A stretch of DNA of 7,579 nucleotides from Candidatus Latescibacterota bacterium (GTDB taxonomy: Bacteria > JAAXHH01 > JABIQT01). Of the stretch, positions 1 to 6,884 are shown one piece after another. Both the position numbers and the translations under genes were made by a program. The stretch lies in the NCBI GenBank assembly GCA_018667995.1, contig JABIQT010000465.1, positions 1 to 7,579 of the forward strand. Reading direction: 5' to 3'. The notes under the pieces are model-generated. The model was not told the origin of the DNA and searched no databases. It saw nothing but the letters and a program-made list of their open reading frames with translations. How positions within the stretch are numbered: the stretch's first letter is position 1; each line of letters starts with the position of its first letter.

Positions 1-894
1 ATACACGCGTATGATGATGGCGGTTGTGTTCACTAACAGGACCGTTCCAAGCAGTACTACGGCGGTGCCGTAGGGCAAGGCCTCGGGTACACCGGGAACC
101 TGGGTCGAGATGGTGAACAGGTGCATGGACAGCGCCATGCACTGGTCCAGTAGACCATAGGCGAAGATATCTCCCTCGGGAATCGCTTTGAAGAAGACCA
201 CACCCGTAAACATAATCGGTGCGGTTTCACCGGCTGCACGGGAGACCTGCAGGATAACGCCGGTCAGGATTCCGCTGACAGAATTGGGTAGGACGATACC
301 TCGGATCGTCTGCCAACGCGTGGCACCGACATTCCAGCAGGCTTCTCTGAATGAAAAAGGCACGGCACCCAGAGCCTCCTTGGTGCTGGCAATGATCACC
401 GGTAGTGTCATGATGGCCAGTGTCAGAGACGCAGCCAGAATCGAACGCCCAATACCGGCAAAGAGGACAAAAGCACCCAACCCAAAGAGGGCATGAACAA
501 TGCTCGGTACGCCGGCCAGATTAACCACTGCAAGGTTTATGATCCGGGTAAACCAGTTTTCCTGGGCATACTCATTCAGGTACACAGCCGCCAGGACACC
601 GATGGGAGTGGCTACGATCAATGAAATGCCTACCAGGTACAGGGTACCAAGAAAGGGCGCCCATATACCACCCTCGCGCATGCCACGAATGGGATTCTTG
701 ATGAGAAAATCGATGGACAGAATCGGCGCCGCTTTGACAACCAGATAGCCCACGATCAGGAGCAACGGCACGATCATCATCAGTGCCATTGTAGCAAAGA
801 CTATCCGAGCCAGATTTTCCGTGAACCGTTTCTTGCGTCCCAACCCGGTTTCGGTGAAAGTCTTGTCGGTTAAGGCCTCGGTATTAGCGCTCAT
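1..894 (-). CDS. pstA: Phosphate ABC transporter permease PstA (3' end cut by window edge)
   Basis: This is an inner-membrane permease subunit of the high-affinity phosphate importer, pairing with PstC and driven by PstB. The frame is open for 298 codons from the ATG to the window edge. Family members are about this long, so only a few C-terminal residues should be missing. Visible features are a cytoplasmic N-terminus, a first membrane segment at about residues 30-53, and the EAA loop contacting the ATPase at about 184-203 (EAC..VGATRWQ...VLP). An RAAGETAPI motif at 219-227 is typical of PstA, and further hydrophobic segments follow. The start codon shares one base with the pstC stop (TAATG), which indicates translational coupling. 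An AGAGG lies 9 bases upstream of the start. pstB should follow outside the window. Confidence 0.96.
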   Translation of the reverse strand, partial: MSANTEALTDKTFTETGLGRKKRFTENLARIVFATMALMMIVPLLLIVGYLVVKAAPILSIDFLIKNPIRGMREGGIWAPFLGTLYLVGISLIVATPIGVLAAVYLNEYAQENWFTRIINLAVVNLAGVPSIVHALFGLGAFVLFAGIGRSILAASLTLAIMTLPVIIASTKEALGAVPFSFREACWNVGATRWQTIRGIVLPNSVSGILTGVILQVSRAAGETAPIMFTGVVFFKAIPEGDIFAYGLLDQCMALSMHLFTISTQVPGVPEALPYGTAVVLLGTVLLVNTTAIIIRVY

Positions 895-1793
895 TAATCC
901 TTACCTCTTACGCCCTTGACGATCATGTCGGCGCTCAGGTTAACGATGAAGTTTATAGAAAATAACAATACCCCGATTATGAACAAAACCTGGTAATGAT
1001 CCGAATTCACAGGGGCTTCACCAAGTTCCGCCGCGATGGTCGCGGTGAGCGTCCTGACAGAATCAAGCGGGCCCGTAGGTATTTGAACGGAATGCCCGGT
1101 AGCCATGAGCACCGCCATGGTTTCGCCCACCGCCCGAGCGACGCCCAGCAGTGCCGCCGCCAGCAGCCCATTCTTGGCGGCGGGCAGAAGGGCGCGGTAC
1201 ACGACCTGCCACCGGGTCGCCCCCAGGGCTACAGCAGCCTCCCTGAAAGAATCTGGTACGGCCTTCAGAGCATCCTCACCAATAGATACGATGATCGGCA
1301 CACTCATGAGCGCCAGGATCAGCCCACCATTCAGCACAGTCAATCCGATGGGCGCATCGAAAATGTCGATGATCAACTCATTCATGATGGTCAATCCAAT
1401 GAATCCCCAGACCACCGAGGGAATGGCGGCTAAAAGCTCAATCACAATCTTGACCGTTTCCTTGAGCTTCGGACTGCAGAATTCAGAAACGAAGATGGCA
1501 GCTCCGATTCCAAACGGCACGGCGATGACCATGGCCAATGCCGTGACACTGAACGTACCAACCATCAAAGCGAATACGCCATAGCGCTTATTGCTCACAG
1601 ACGAGGGAAACCACTCGGAGCTGGTGAGGAATTCTGTAAGATCGAGCCCCCCGAAAAAGAAGGAGGCCCCTTCACGAAATACGAAGAAGAAGATACCAAA
1701 TACGAACAGAATGGCGCTGATACCACACAGTCGGATGATCCATTCTATAATGAACTCGGTTGTGCCTTCAGGCCGATGCCTAGTCTTCAGCAA
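894..1793 (-). CDS. pstC: Phosphate ABC transporter permease PstC
   Basis: This is the second permease subunit of the PstSCAB phosphate importer, 299 residues, in the inner membrane. It has a hydrophobic segment at about 15-39, then a periplasmic stretch and a core of five hydrophobic segments. The EAA loop is at about 185-206 (EAAVALGATRWQVVYRALLP), followed by the RAVGETMAV motif at 220-228. In E. coli PstC the charged residues of this motif are needed for transport. The start is a TTG, the first possible start after an in-frame TGA that is also the pstS stop. A GGGAG at 1802-1806 inside the pstS end sits 8 bases upstream and supports this TTG. No ATG occurs in the frame before the second half of the first hydrophobic region. 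Coupled translation with pstS is likely. Confidence 0.97.
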   Translation of the reverse strand: MLKTRHRPEGTTEFIIEWIIRLCGISAILFVFGIFFFVFREGASFFFGGLDLTEFLTSSEWFPSSVSNKRYGVFALMVGTFSVTALAMVIAVPFGIGAAIFVSEFCSPKLKETVKIVIELLAAIPSVVWGFIGLTIMNELIIDIFDAPIGLTVLNGGLILALMSVPIIVSIGEDALKAVPDSFREAAVALGATRWQVVYRALLPAAKNGLLAAALLGVARAVGETMAVLMATGHSVQIPTGPLDSVRTLTATIAAELGEAPVNSDHYQVLFIIGVLLFSINFIVNLSADMIVKGVRGKD

Positions 1794-1796
1794 TGA

Positions 1797-2735
1797 TCAG
1801 TCTCCCGTGGCTTCATTCTCTGGTTCCGAGTCTTTCTGTACCGGTACATATCCATTGTCCTCGACGATCTTCTGACCCTCTGCGGACATGACCCAGTCCA
1901 GGTAGGTTTTAGTGGCTCCTGTAGGCTCCCCGAGGGAGTAGATGTACAGCGGACGTGCAATAGGATAGGTCTTGTTGAGGGACGTCTCCAAAGTTGGCGG
2001 ATAGGCGGTGTCGCCAGATTTCACGGCGACTCTGAGTGCCTTGACGTGCTCTGTCATATAACCCATTCCACTGTAGCCGATCGCACAAGGCGTCCGCTCC
2101 ACCAGTTCTACCACGTCTTTTGAACCGTGAAGGTCTCGTGAACCCAACTTGAAATCTTGCGTGTCCCCGAGCAAAGTCTCACGGAAGTAATGGTACGTTC
2201 CCGAATTGGACTGCCGACTGATTCGGATGATCTCTCCAGATTCGCACGCTTTATGGTCGATGCCCAGGGCCGACCATTTGTCCAGGGTTCCTTTTTCGCC
2301 GTATATATCCGCCAACTGCGCGATAGTGATTTCTTCCAGCGGATTATCCTTGTGCACATAGACCGCAAGTGCATCGAACCCGACGATGAACTCAATAGGC
2401 TGTTGACCGGTATTCTGCTTGGCGCGTTCCAGCTCTTCAGGCTTCATCTGGCGACTGGTATTGGCGATATCGACTGTGCCGTTAATGAGCGCCGCAACAC
2501 CGGTGCCGGAACCGCCTCCCGATACTTCAACGGACACAGTCGGAGCAACACCGGCATATGATTCTGCCCAGGCCTGTGCCAGGTTGACCATCGTGTCAGA
2601 TCCCGCGTTCTGGATGATATCTTTGTTCGGGGTGCTTCCGTTATCACTCGATCCGCCACATGCGGCTTGAAAGAGACATAATGCAACCGCGAAACTACCA
2701 ATCAGACACTTCTTAAACAGCGACCTGTATGACAT
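1797..2735 (-). CDS. pstS: Phosphate-binding periplasmic lipoprotein PstS
   Basis: This is the substrate-binding protein that captures inorganic phosphate and delivers it to PstC/PstA. From the preferred start it is 312 residues. The N-terminus is basic, a hydrophobic stretch follows, and a lipobox-like FQAAC puts the lipidated cysteine at residue 26, so the protein is probably anchored to a membrane. The -3 position is Gln, which is unusual. Ligand-loop motifs of the family are clear: GSDT (45-48), SGGGSGTG (about 73-80), a TSRQM turn (about 93-97), SRQSNSGTY (about 173-181) and AIGYSGMGY (about 218-226). Two in-frame ATGs exist, at 2750 and 2735. The second has a GGAG 9 bases upstream, whereas the first has only a weak A-rich leader. 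The 2735 start was therefore chosen; the other adds five residues (MEQQK) and changes nothing functionally. Confidence 0.95.
   Translation of the reverse strand: MSYRSLFKKCLIGSFAVALCLFQAACGGSSDNGSTPNKDIIQNAGSDTMVNLAQAWAESYAGVAPTVSVEVSGGGSGTGVAALINGTVDIANTSRQMKPEELERAKQNTGQQPIEFIVGFDALAVYVHKDNPLEEITIAQLADIYGEKGTLDKWSALGIDHKACESGEIIRISRQSNSGTYHYFRETLLGDTQDFKLGSRDLHGSKDVVELVERTPCAIGYSGMGYMTEHVKALRVAVKSGDTAYPPTLETSLNKTYPIARPLYIYSLGEPTGATKTYLDWVMSAEGQKIVEDNGYVPVQKDSEPENEATGD
1802..1806 (-). promoter_or_regulatory. Shine-Dalgarno site for the TTG start of pstC
   Basis: GGGAG within the last codons of pstS lies 8 bases before the TTG start of pstC. It spans the pstS stop region, so ribosomes finishing pstS could restart on pstC. 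No ATG is available in this frame nearby. Confidence 0.65.
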
Positions 2736-2744
2736 TTTTTGTTG

Positions 2745-2748
2745 CTCC
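2745..2748 (-). promoter_or_regulatory. Shine-Dalgarno site deciding the pstS start
   Basis: GGAG lies 9 bases before the ATG at 2735 and overlaps the alternative upstream ATG at 2750. It therefore can serve only the downstream start, which gives a normal-length lipoprotein signal. Confidence 0.6.
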
Positions 2749-2836
2749 ATTTTTCTTGAACATCATCATTGTCAGATTTCTCGTGTAATGAAACCGGAGC
2801 TAGGAACTACCGCAGGCTGGTGTCGAACACGCACGT

Positions 2837-3958
2837 TCACTCATCCTCCTTTCCTCCAAGGTCATGTCCCAGTATAGCCTGAATAAAATCCCGTATATGT
2901 ATATCAAGGTACTTGTAGGTCTGTTCGTATGCCGCCTGTATCTCTTCCTCTGAACCCTCAACGCGGGAGGGATCATCAATCTCCCACGTAATACTAACCG
3001 TCTTTGCTGTCGGAGGCGGTAGGGCAGCTTCAGCCTCCCGGCAAAGTGAGATCACAGCCTGGTAGCTTTCAATGTTCAATATTTGGTCCGCAAATGTCGG
3101 CACCTGATGTGAAACGTCAATGCCCTTGCCGGCCATGAATTCAACGGTCTTAGGATCGATCCGCTCAACCTTCATCCCAGCACTGGTGAACTGGAATCTC
3201 TCAACGCCAATGGCATTACCGATACCGGCCGCCATCTGGCTTCGACAGGAATCAAGCTCGTCCACAAAGAGAATCCGTATGACTTCCTTGCCTTCATGCT
3301 TCATGCCTTCGCCGGTATATATGTACAACACTTCCTCGCAGATGTTTCCGGCCTGATCACCGACTCGTTCGCAGCGATTAGCCATCGTCATGAGTGGCAC
3401 CAGGGCTGATGAGGGAAGCACTCCCTCGCTGTGTTGCGAGGTCAGGTGAGCCAGTATCGCAGCACGCTGGTGATCCACCACTTTGCTCTTCTCGATGGTC
3501 CTCGTCTCGAGAGCGAGTTTGGCGTCTTGGTCAGCAAAGGACTGAATGGCATTATGGATCATCCTGATAACCATTTCGATCAGCTCAATAAGGCTGTCAA
3601 ATGATGGCTGGGGACCGATGTCACTCAGCGCCAGATACTGCCGCGCTAATGCCTCGGCGTAATCTCCCGTGCGCTCTAGATGACCGTTAATCTTTATCGA
3701 AGAATAGACCAGTCGAAGTTGCGTGGCGGCAGGTTGATGTTTGACGAGAAACTTCAGGCAGAGCCAGTCCAGCTCATTTTCCATCTCGTCGATGTACCCG
3801 TCCTTTAGAATGACGGAGTAGGCAACCCGGCGGTCTTGCTCCTGGATGGCCTTCAAGGCCGATCTCAGAGCGTCTTCCACCATGCCACCCATTCTGATCA
3901 CTTTCTCACGAATCTGATCAATGTCGCGCTGTAGATGCTCTTCGAAATGAGACTGCAT
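2837..3958 (-). CDS. phoU: PhoU phosphate-signalling protein fused to a degenerate ArsC/LMW-phosphatase-like domain
   Basis: The protein has 373 residues, whereas ordinary PhoU has about 220-240. Residues 1 to about 215 form two PhoU helical-bundle repeats, each with the family's metal-binding signature: HLERTGDYAE (93-102) and ANRCERVGDQAGNICEE (193-209). PhoU links the Pst transporter to the PhoR/PhoB system and represses it when phosphate is ample. Residues about 226-365 match thioredoxin-type arsenate reductase ArsC in order: ILFV, SCRSQMA, SAG, GIDVSHQ, VISLC, then W.IDDPSR and EEE. The catalytic loop is altered: Asp233 replaces the nucleophilic Cys and Leu313 replaces one redox Cys. Cys238, Arg239, Cys306 and the Asp329 general-acid position remain. 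An AAGGAG lies 7 bases before the ATG. Identity as PhoU is secure; the role of the C-terminal domain is unknown, and arsenate reduction is unlikely. Confidence 0.94.
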   Translation of the reverse strand: MQSHFEEHLQRDIDQIREKVIRMGGMVEDALRSALKAIQEQDRRVAYSVILKDGYIDEMENELDWLCLKFLVKHQPAATQLRLVYSSIKINGHLERTGDYAEALARQYLALSDIGPQPSFDSLIELIEMVIRMIHNAIQSFADQDAKLALETRTIEKSKVVDHQRAAILAHLTSQHSEGVLPSSALVPLMTMANRCERVGDQAGNICEEVLYIYTGEGMKHEGKEVIRILFVDELDSCRSQMAAGIGNAIGVERFQFTSAGMKVERIDPKTVEFMAGKGIDVSHQVPTFADQILNIESYQAVISLCREAEAALPPPTAKTVSITWEIDDPSRVEGSEEEIQAAYEQTYKYLDIHIRDFIQAILGHDLGGKEDE

Positions 3959-3965
3959 TCCGAAT

Positions 3966-3971
3966 CTCCTT
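3966..3971 (-). promoter_or_regulatory. Strong ribosome binding site of the phoU fusion gene
   Basis: AAGGAG is placed 7 bases before the ATG at 3958. It is among the best Shine-Dalgarno matches in the window and fixes the start of the fusion protein. Confidence 0.75.
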
Positions 3972-4001
3972 ATAGGTCAGCAGTAATGCGGAGCCTGATG
4001 T

Positions 4002-4008
4002 ATGACAG
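4002..4008 (-). promoter_or_regulatory. Lone PhoB-box heptamer in the gap before phoU (tentative)
   Basis: The 98-base gap between the triphosphatase gene and the phoU fusion contains one exact CTGTCAT heptamer reading toward phoU. A partial CTGTAGC lies 12 bases upstream, one base off the usual 11-base register. The expected downstream partner (CAGGCTC) does not match. It could be a weak internal PhoB site giving the phoU-pst genes their own promoter, or chance. Confidence 0.25.
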
Positions 4009-4056
4009 ACAGCGCTACAGGCCTGTCGATGCGGTTATTCCAACGGTACTCACGTT

Positions 4057-4587
4057 TCAGATACAAGCAATTGAGGCGGTATCATGAAGACCGACAAGCG
4101 CCAGATGCTTGTTCTTGTACCGGTGATCTTTGGTAACCTCGGTCCCAAACCAGCGTGGGACCACAAAAGAGGTACTCTCTGTAGTCGATTTGAATTCTAC
4201 TTCGGCGATACGGAGTCCTTCCAGCTCGCCATGGTACACATCGAGCTCTATCGTCAGTCCTTCATATGCTATATCGTAGCGAGCCTTCTCAACCCGCATT
4301 CCGCAGGTAGCGGGCCATAGTGCTGTGAACTGCTCTGGCGTCAATTCTATTTCATATTCCGACCTGACCATATCACCCGGCCCTTTAACTGTCTGGAAAT
4401 ATTGATCGCCCTTTCGACGAAGCCTCACTTCTGTTCCATCATCAGTAATGGCAAGATAGCCCTGCACGATGTGCTCGTACGATTCTCGATCACAATTATC
4501 GGGCAGCGTCTCCACAAGGAACTTACGCTCGATCTCCAGAGACTTGTCCGTCTCTAGCAACTCTCTGCTTCCACCATCCAGAGTCAT
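4057..4587 (-). CDS. CYTH-domain triphosphate tunnel metalloenzyme (probable inorganic tripolyphosphatase)
   Basis: This is a single-domain CYTH (TTM) protein of 176 residues, probably cytoplasmic. TTM enzymes hydrolyse triphosphate groups with a divalent metal inside an eight-stranded barrel. The signature ExExK is present as EIERK (18-22). The barrel's charged ladder follows: RLRRK (55-59), Lys68, Arg75 with EYEIEL (77-82), RVEKARY (98-104), ELDVY (114-118), EVEF (129-132) and RYKNK (156-160). From memory the layout closely resembles the short bacterial TTM protein of Nitrosomonas europaea, which prefers tripolyphosphate, so tripolyphosphatase is the best guess. Class IV adenylate cyclase and thiamine triphosphatase are the alternatives. 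It starts 16 bases after ppk1, with AGGCGG 9 bases before the ATG, and is almost certainly cotranscribed with it. The first 17 residues are outside the domain. Confidence 0.92.
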   Translation of the reverse strand: MTLDGGSRELLETDKSLEIERKFLVETLPDNCDRESYEHIVQGYLAITDDGTEVRLRRKGDQYFQTVKGPGDMVRSEYEIELTPEQFTALWPATCGMRVEKARYDIAYEGLTIELDVYHGELEGLRIAEVEFKSTTESTSFVVPRWFGTEVTKDHRYKNKHLALVGLHDTASIACI

Positions 4588-4603
4588 CCTCAGAATCCGC
4601 CTT

Positions 4604-6721
4604 TCAGTCTGCCAATTCCCGGTGCCGTTCCTGAAGCCACGTCTGCGTATCGATGGGATCCGACGTAACCCCTACCGACATCCGCTCATATGTGCCATCG
4701 GGACACAGCGAACGGGATTTTACGTTGTCCGTGAGATAGGCGTTCATGACCTCGTCACGGAGATACCGTATATGCTTTGGCTCCTCGACCGGAAACAACA
4801 GCTCCACGCGCCGATCGATATTCCGCGGCATCAAGTCAGCGCTGCCAAGGTAAATCTCCTCAGTACCGCCATTCAGGAAATAGTAAAATCTGCTGTGCTC
4901 CAAGAAGCGCCCTACAACACTGATCACTCTGATGTTCTCGCTCAATCCCGGAACTCCAGGGCGCAGACAACATATACCGCGTACTATAAGGTCGATCTTC
5001 ACTCCAGACTGGGAGGCCTTGTAGAGTAACTGAATCATCTGTTTGTCGACCAGTGAGTTCATTTTGAAAATCAGATGCCCGGGTTCACCCTTTGTCTGAT
5101 GGTTAATCTCACGGTTGATTAAATCTTCTATTCCGGACCGCAGACTCACGGGCGCCACGAGAACCTTGCGGTAGCTCTTCTTATCGGAGTAGCCAGTAAG
5201 ATAATTCAGAAAATCGGTCGCGTCGGCTCCCACGTCCTCATTGCACGTGAAATACCCAAGATCAGTGTAAAGATGTGCCGTTACGGTGTTATAATTCCCA
5301 GTCGCCATGTGGACGTAGCGCCGAATGCGCTTGCCTTCCTGGCGCACCACCAGGGCAATCTTGGAGTGTGTTTTCAAGCCTAGAAGCCCATATATTACGT
5401 GCACCCCGGCCGTCTCAAGTTTGCGTGCCCACTCAATATTGCTCTCCTCATCGAATCTGGCCTTCAACTCCACGAGCACGCTAACTTGCTTGTCGTTCTC
5501 CCGGGCCTTCAATAACGCCTCGACGATAGGAGAATTGCTACCCACACGATATAATGTCTGCTTGATAGCAAGCACATTGGGATCACGTGCAGCAGCATTC
5601 AGGAATTCGACAACCGGACTGAACGAATCGTAGGGATGATGCAAGAGGATATCCTGTTGCCGGATAGCAGCGAACAGATCCACTTCACCCGCCTGATTGT
5701 TGTTTGCCTTATGGGTCGCGGGTAGAAACGCGGGAAACTTCAGTTCATACCTGTCGATACGATAGAGAGCCGACAGGTCGCTGAACCCTAAAGGATCTTC
5801 CAGGGTGTAGATGTCTTCAGAATTCAGGCGAAGATTTGTAGTCAGGATTTCCCGAACACGCTGCGACATGTCCCGGTTCACAGCCATTCTAACAACCGTC
5901 CCGAAACGCCTCTGGCGGACACCTTCCTCCATGGTTGCCAGCAGGTCATCCGCTTCAAGTTCCTGAATGACCATGTCGGCATTTCTTGTGACCCTGAAGG
6001 GATGCGCCTCGACGATTTCCATCCCTGGAAAGAGCATTTCCAAATGTGCGATGATCAACTGGCCAAGCCAGACGAAATGGTGTTGCCGACGGTTTCCGCC
6101 TGATGTCTTAACAGGGACCAGTCGGGGCAGTGTACCGGGTACTTTGATGCGGGCAAAGCGTTCTTTTCCTGCACTATCACGGATGAGCACTGCAAGATTC
6201 AGACTCAGATTCGATATGTGAGGAAAGGGACGGCCCGGATCGAAGGCAATGGGGGTGAGCACAGGAAATACGAACTCTTGAAAGTACTTATGAAGGCCGT
6301 CAGCCTGCCGCTTGGTAAGGTCTCCATATTCTACAACGTGAATTCCAGAACTCCGAAGCTGCGGCAAAAGATCTTGGTGCCAGCAACTTCGCATATCATG
6401 CATGATTTCCGAGGCTAATTCCCGTATCGCATGTACCTGCTCGGAAGGCGTCAGTCCGTCGGCGGGGATATCTACAACTCCAGCATCCATCTGCTGTCGC
6501 AACCCCGCAACCCTGACCATGTAGAATTCATCCAGGTTCGATCCAACAATGGATAGGAATTTGACACGCTCAAGCAGGGGATTTCCCGGATCCTGCGCCT
6601 CTTCCAGGACACGTCGCTGAAACTCGAGTAGACTGAGTTCTCTATTGATGAAGTTTCCGGGGGCGTTCAGGTCGACTTCTACAGGTTCTGCGGATTGCTC
6701 TATTTTAGGCACGGATTCCAT
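4604..6721 (-). CDS. ppk1: Polyphosphate kinase Ppk1
   Basis: This 705-residue enzyme reversibly transfers the terminal phosphate of ATP to a growing polyphosphate chain. The length is normal for Ppk1 (E. coli 688). The N-terminal domain opens with the family block FINRELSLLEFQRRVLEEA (24-42), then NLDEFYMVRVAGL (62-74). The middle domain has HHPYDSF (361-367) and IKQTLYRVG (386-394). The C-terminal phospholipase-D-like lobes carry both catalytic histidines: His452 in KTHSK, the autophosphorylated residue equivalent to E. coli His435, and His609 in FLEHSRFYYF, equivalent to His592. YLGSADLMPRNIDRRVELLFP (624-644) is also typical. No catalytic residue is missing. The ATG has AAGG 8 bases upstream. 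As first gene of the block behind a PhoB box, it should be induced by phosphate limitation. Confidence 0.98.
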   Translation of the reverse strand: MESVPKIEQSAEPVEVDLNAPGNFINRELSLLEFQRRVLEEAQDPGNPLLERVKFLSIVGSNLDEFYMVRVAGLRQQMDAGVVDIPADGLTPSEQVHAIRELASEIMHDMRSCWHQDLLPQLRSSGIHVVEYGDLTKRQADGLHKYFQEFVFPVLTPIAFDPGRPFPHISNLSLNLAVLIRDSAGKERFARIKVPGTLPRLVPVKTSGGNRRQHHFVWLGQLIIAHLEMLFPGMEIVEAHPFRVTRNADMVIQELEADDLLATMEEGVRQRRFGTVVRMAVNRDMSQRVREILTTNLRLNSEDIYTLEDPLGFSDLSALYRIDRYELKFPAFLPATHKANNNQAGEVDLFAAIRQQDILLHHPYDSFSPVVEFLNAAARDPNVLAIKQTLYRVGSNSPIVEALLKARENDKQVSVLVELKARFDEESNIEWARKLETAGVHVIYGLLGLKTHSKIALVVRQEGKRIRRYVHMATGNYNTVTAHLYTDLGYFTCNEDVGADATDFLNYLTGYSDKKSYRKVLVAPVSLRSGIEDLINREINHQTKGEPGHLIFKMNSLVDKQMIQLLYKASQSGVKIDLIVRGICCLRPGVPGLSENIRVISVVGRFLEHSRFYYFLNGGTEEIYLGSADLMPRNIDRRVELLFPVEEPKHIRYLRDEVMNAYLTDNVKSRSLCPDGTYERMSVGVTSDPIDTQTWLQERHRELAD

Positions 6722-6806
6722 TAAAATAACCTTGCTTGTAAGGTACGGATTGGACTGCTACCACTGCGACTTCACGCGAGGTGAAACCGCCGACAGACAT
6801 TAATAA

Positions 6807-6822
6807 CCATACGCCGGTATGG
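6807..6822. repeat. Short inverted repeat in the ppk1 leader
   Basis: CCATAC and GTATGG are six-base complementary arms around a GCCG loop. There is no following T-run on either strand, so it is not an intrinsic terminator. It lies between the proposed ppk1 promoter and start codon and could be an operator half-site pair or a leader hairpin. A six-base arm can also occur by chance. Confidence 0.35.
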
Positions 6823-6868
6823 CCTGTTTGTCAATGGGCCCGGAGTACTATCGGTTGCTCAGAGTCAC

Positions 6869-6874
6869 AACCTA
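6869..6874 (-). promoter_or_regulatory. Candidate -10 element of the ppk1 promoter
   Basis: TAGGTT starts 10 bases after the last PhoB heptamer, the spacing seen in E. coli Pho promoters where the box replaces the -35. It matches TATAAT at only three of six positions but keeps the key first T, second A and final T. Transcription would start near 6862, giving a leader of about 140 bases. Confidence 0.4.
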
Positions 6875-6884
6875 CAGAAGGGGT

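Noticed and set aside
188-748. Two plus-strand frames (102 and 82 codons) opposite pstA
   Set aside because: They are antisense to the clear PstA frame, which is open through the whole stretch with the EAA loop and RAxGET motif.
996-1584. Two long plus-strand reading frames (145 and 159 codons) opposite pstC
   Set aside because: They lie wholly antisense to a well-conserved permease, overlap each other in different frames, and show no recognisable domain or good ribosome binding site.
2751-2836. Possible PhoB box directly upstream of pstS
   Set aside because: The gap has only loose matches such as CTGACAA and TTTCATT, not in convincing tandem with near-consensus heptamers. pstS is more simply served by the upstream promoter.
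3260-3289. Response-regulator receiver start (ILFVDE) at the beginning of the PhoU C-terminal domain
   Set aside because: The resemblance is limited to the first strand. Everything after it (SCRSQMA, SAG, GIDVSHQ, VISLC, DDPSR) follows ArsC, so it is not a receiver domain.
4017-4026. Perfect ten-base palindrome ACAGGCCTGT in the gap before phoU
   Set aside because: It is short, has no loop, no T-run and no second copy in the window. It is neither a terminator nor a supported operator.
4469-5029. A 186-codon plus-strand frame spanning the end of ppk1 and the start of the triphosphatase gene
   Set aside because: It is antisense to two secure genes and crosses their junction. Its translation has no recognisable family features.
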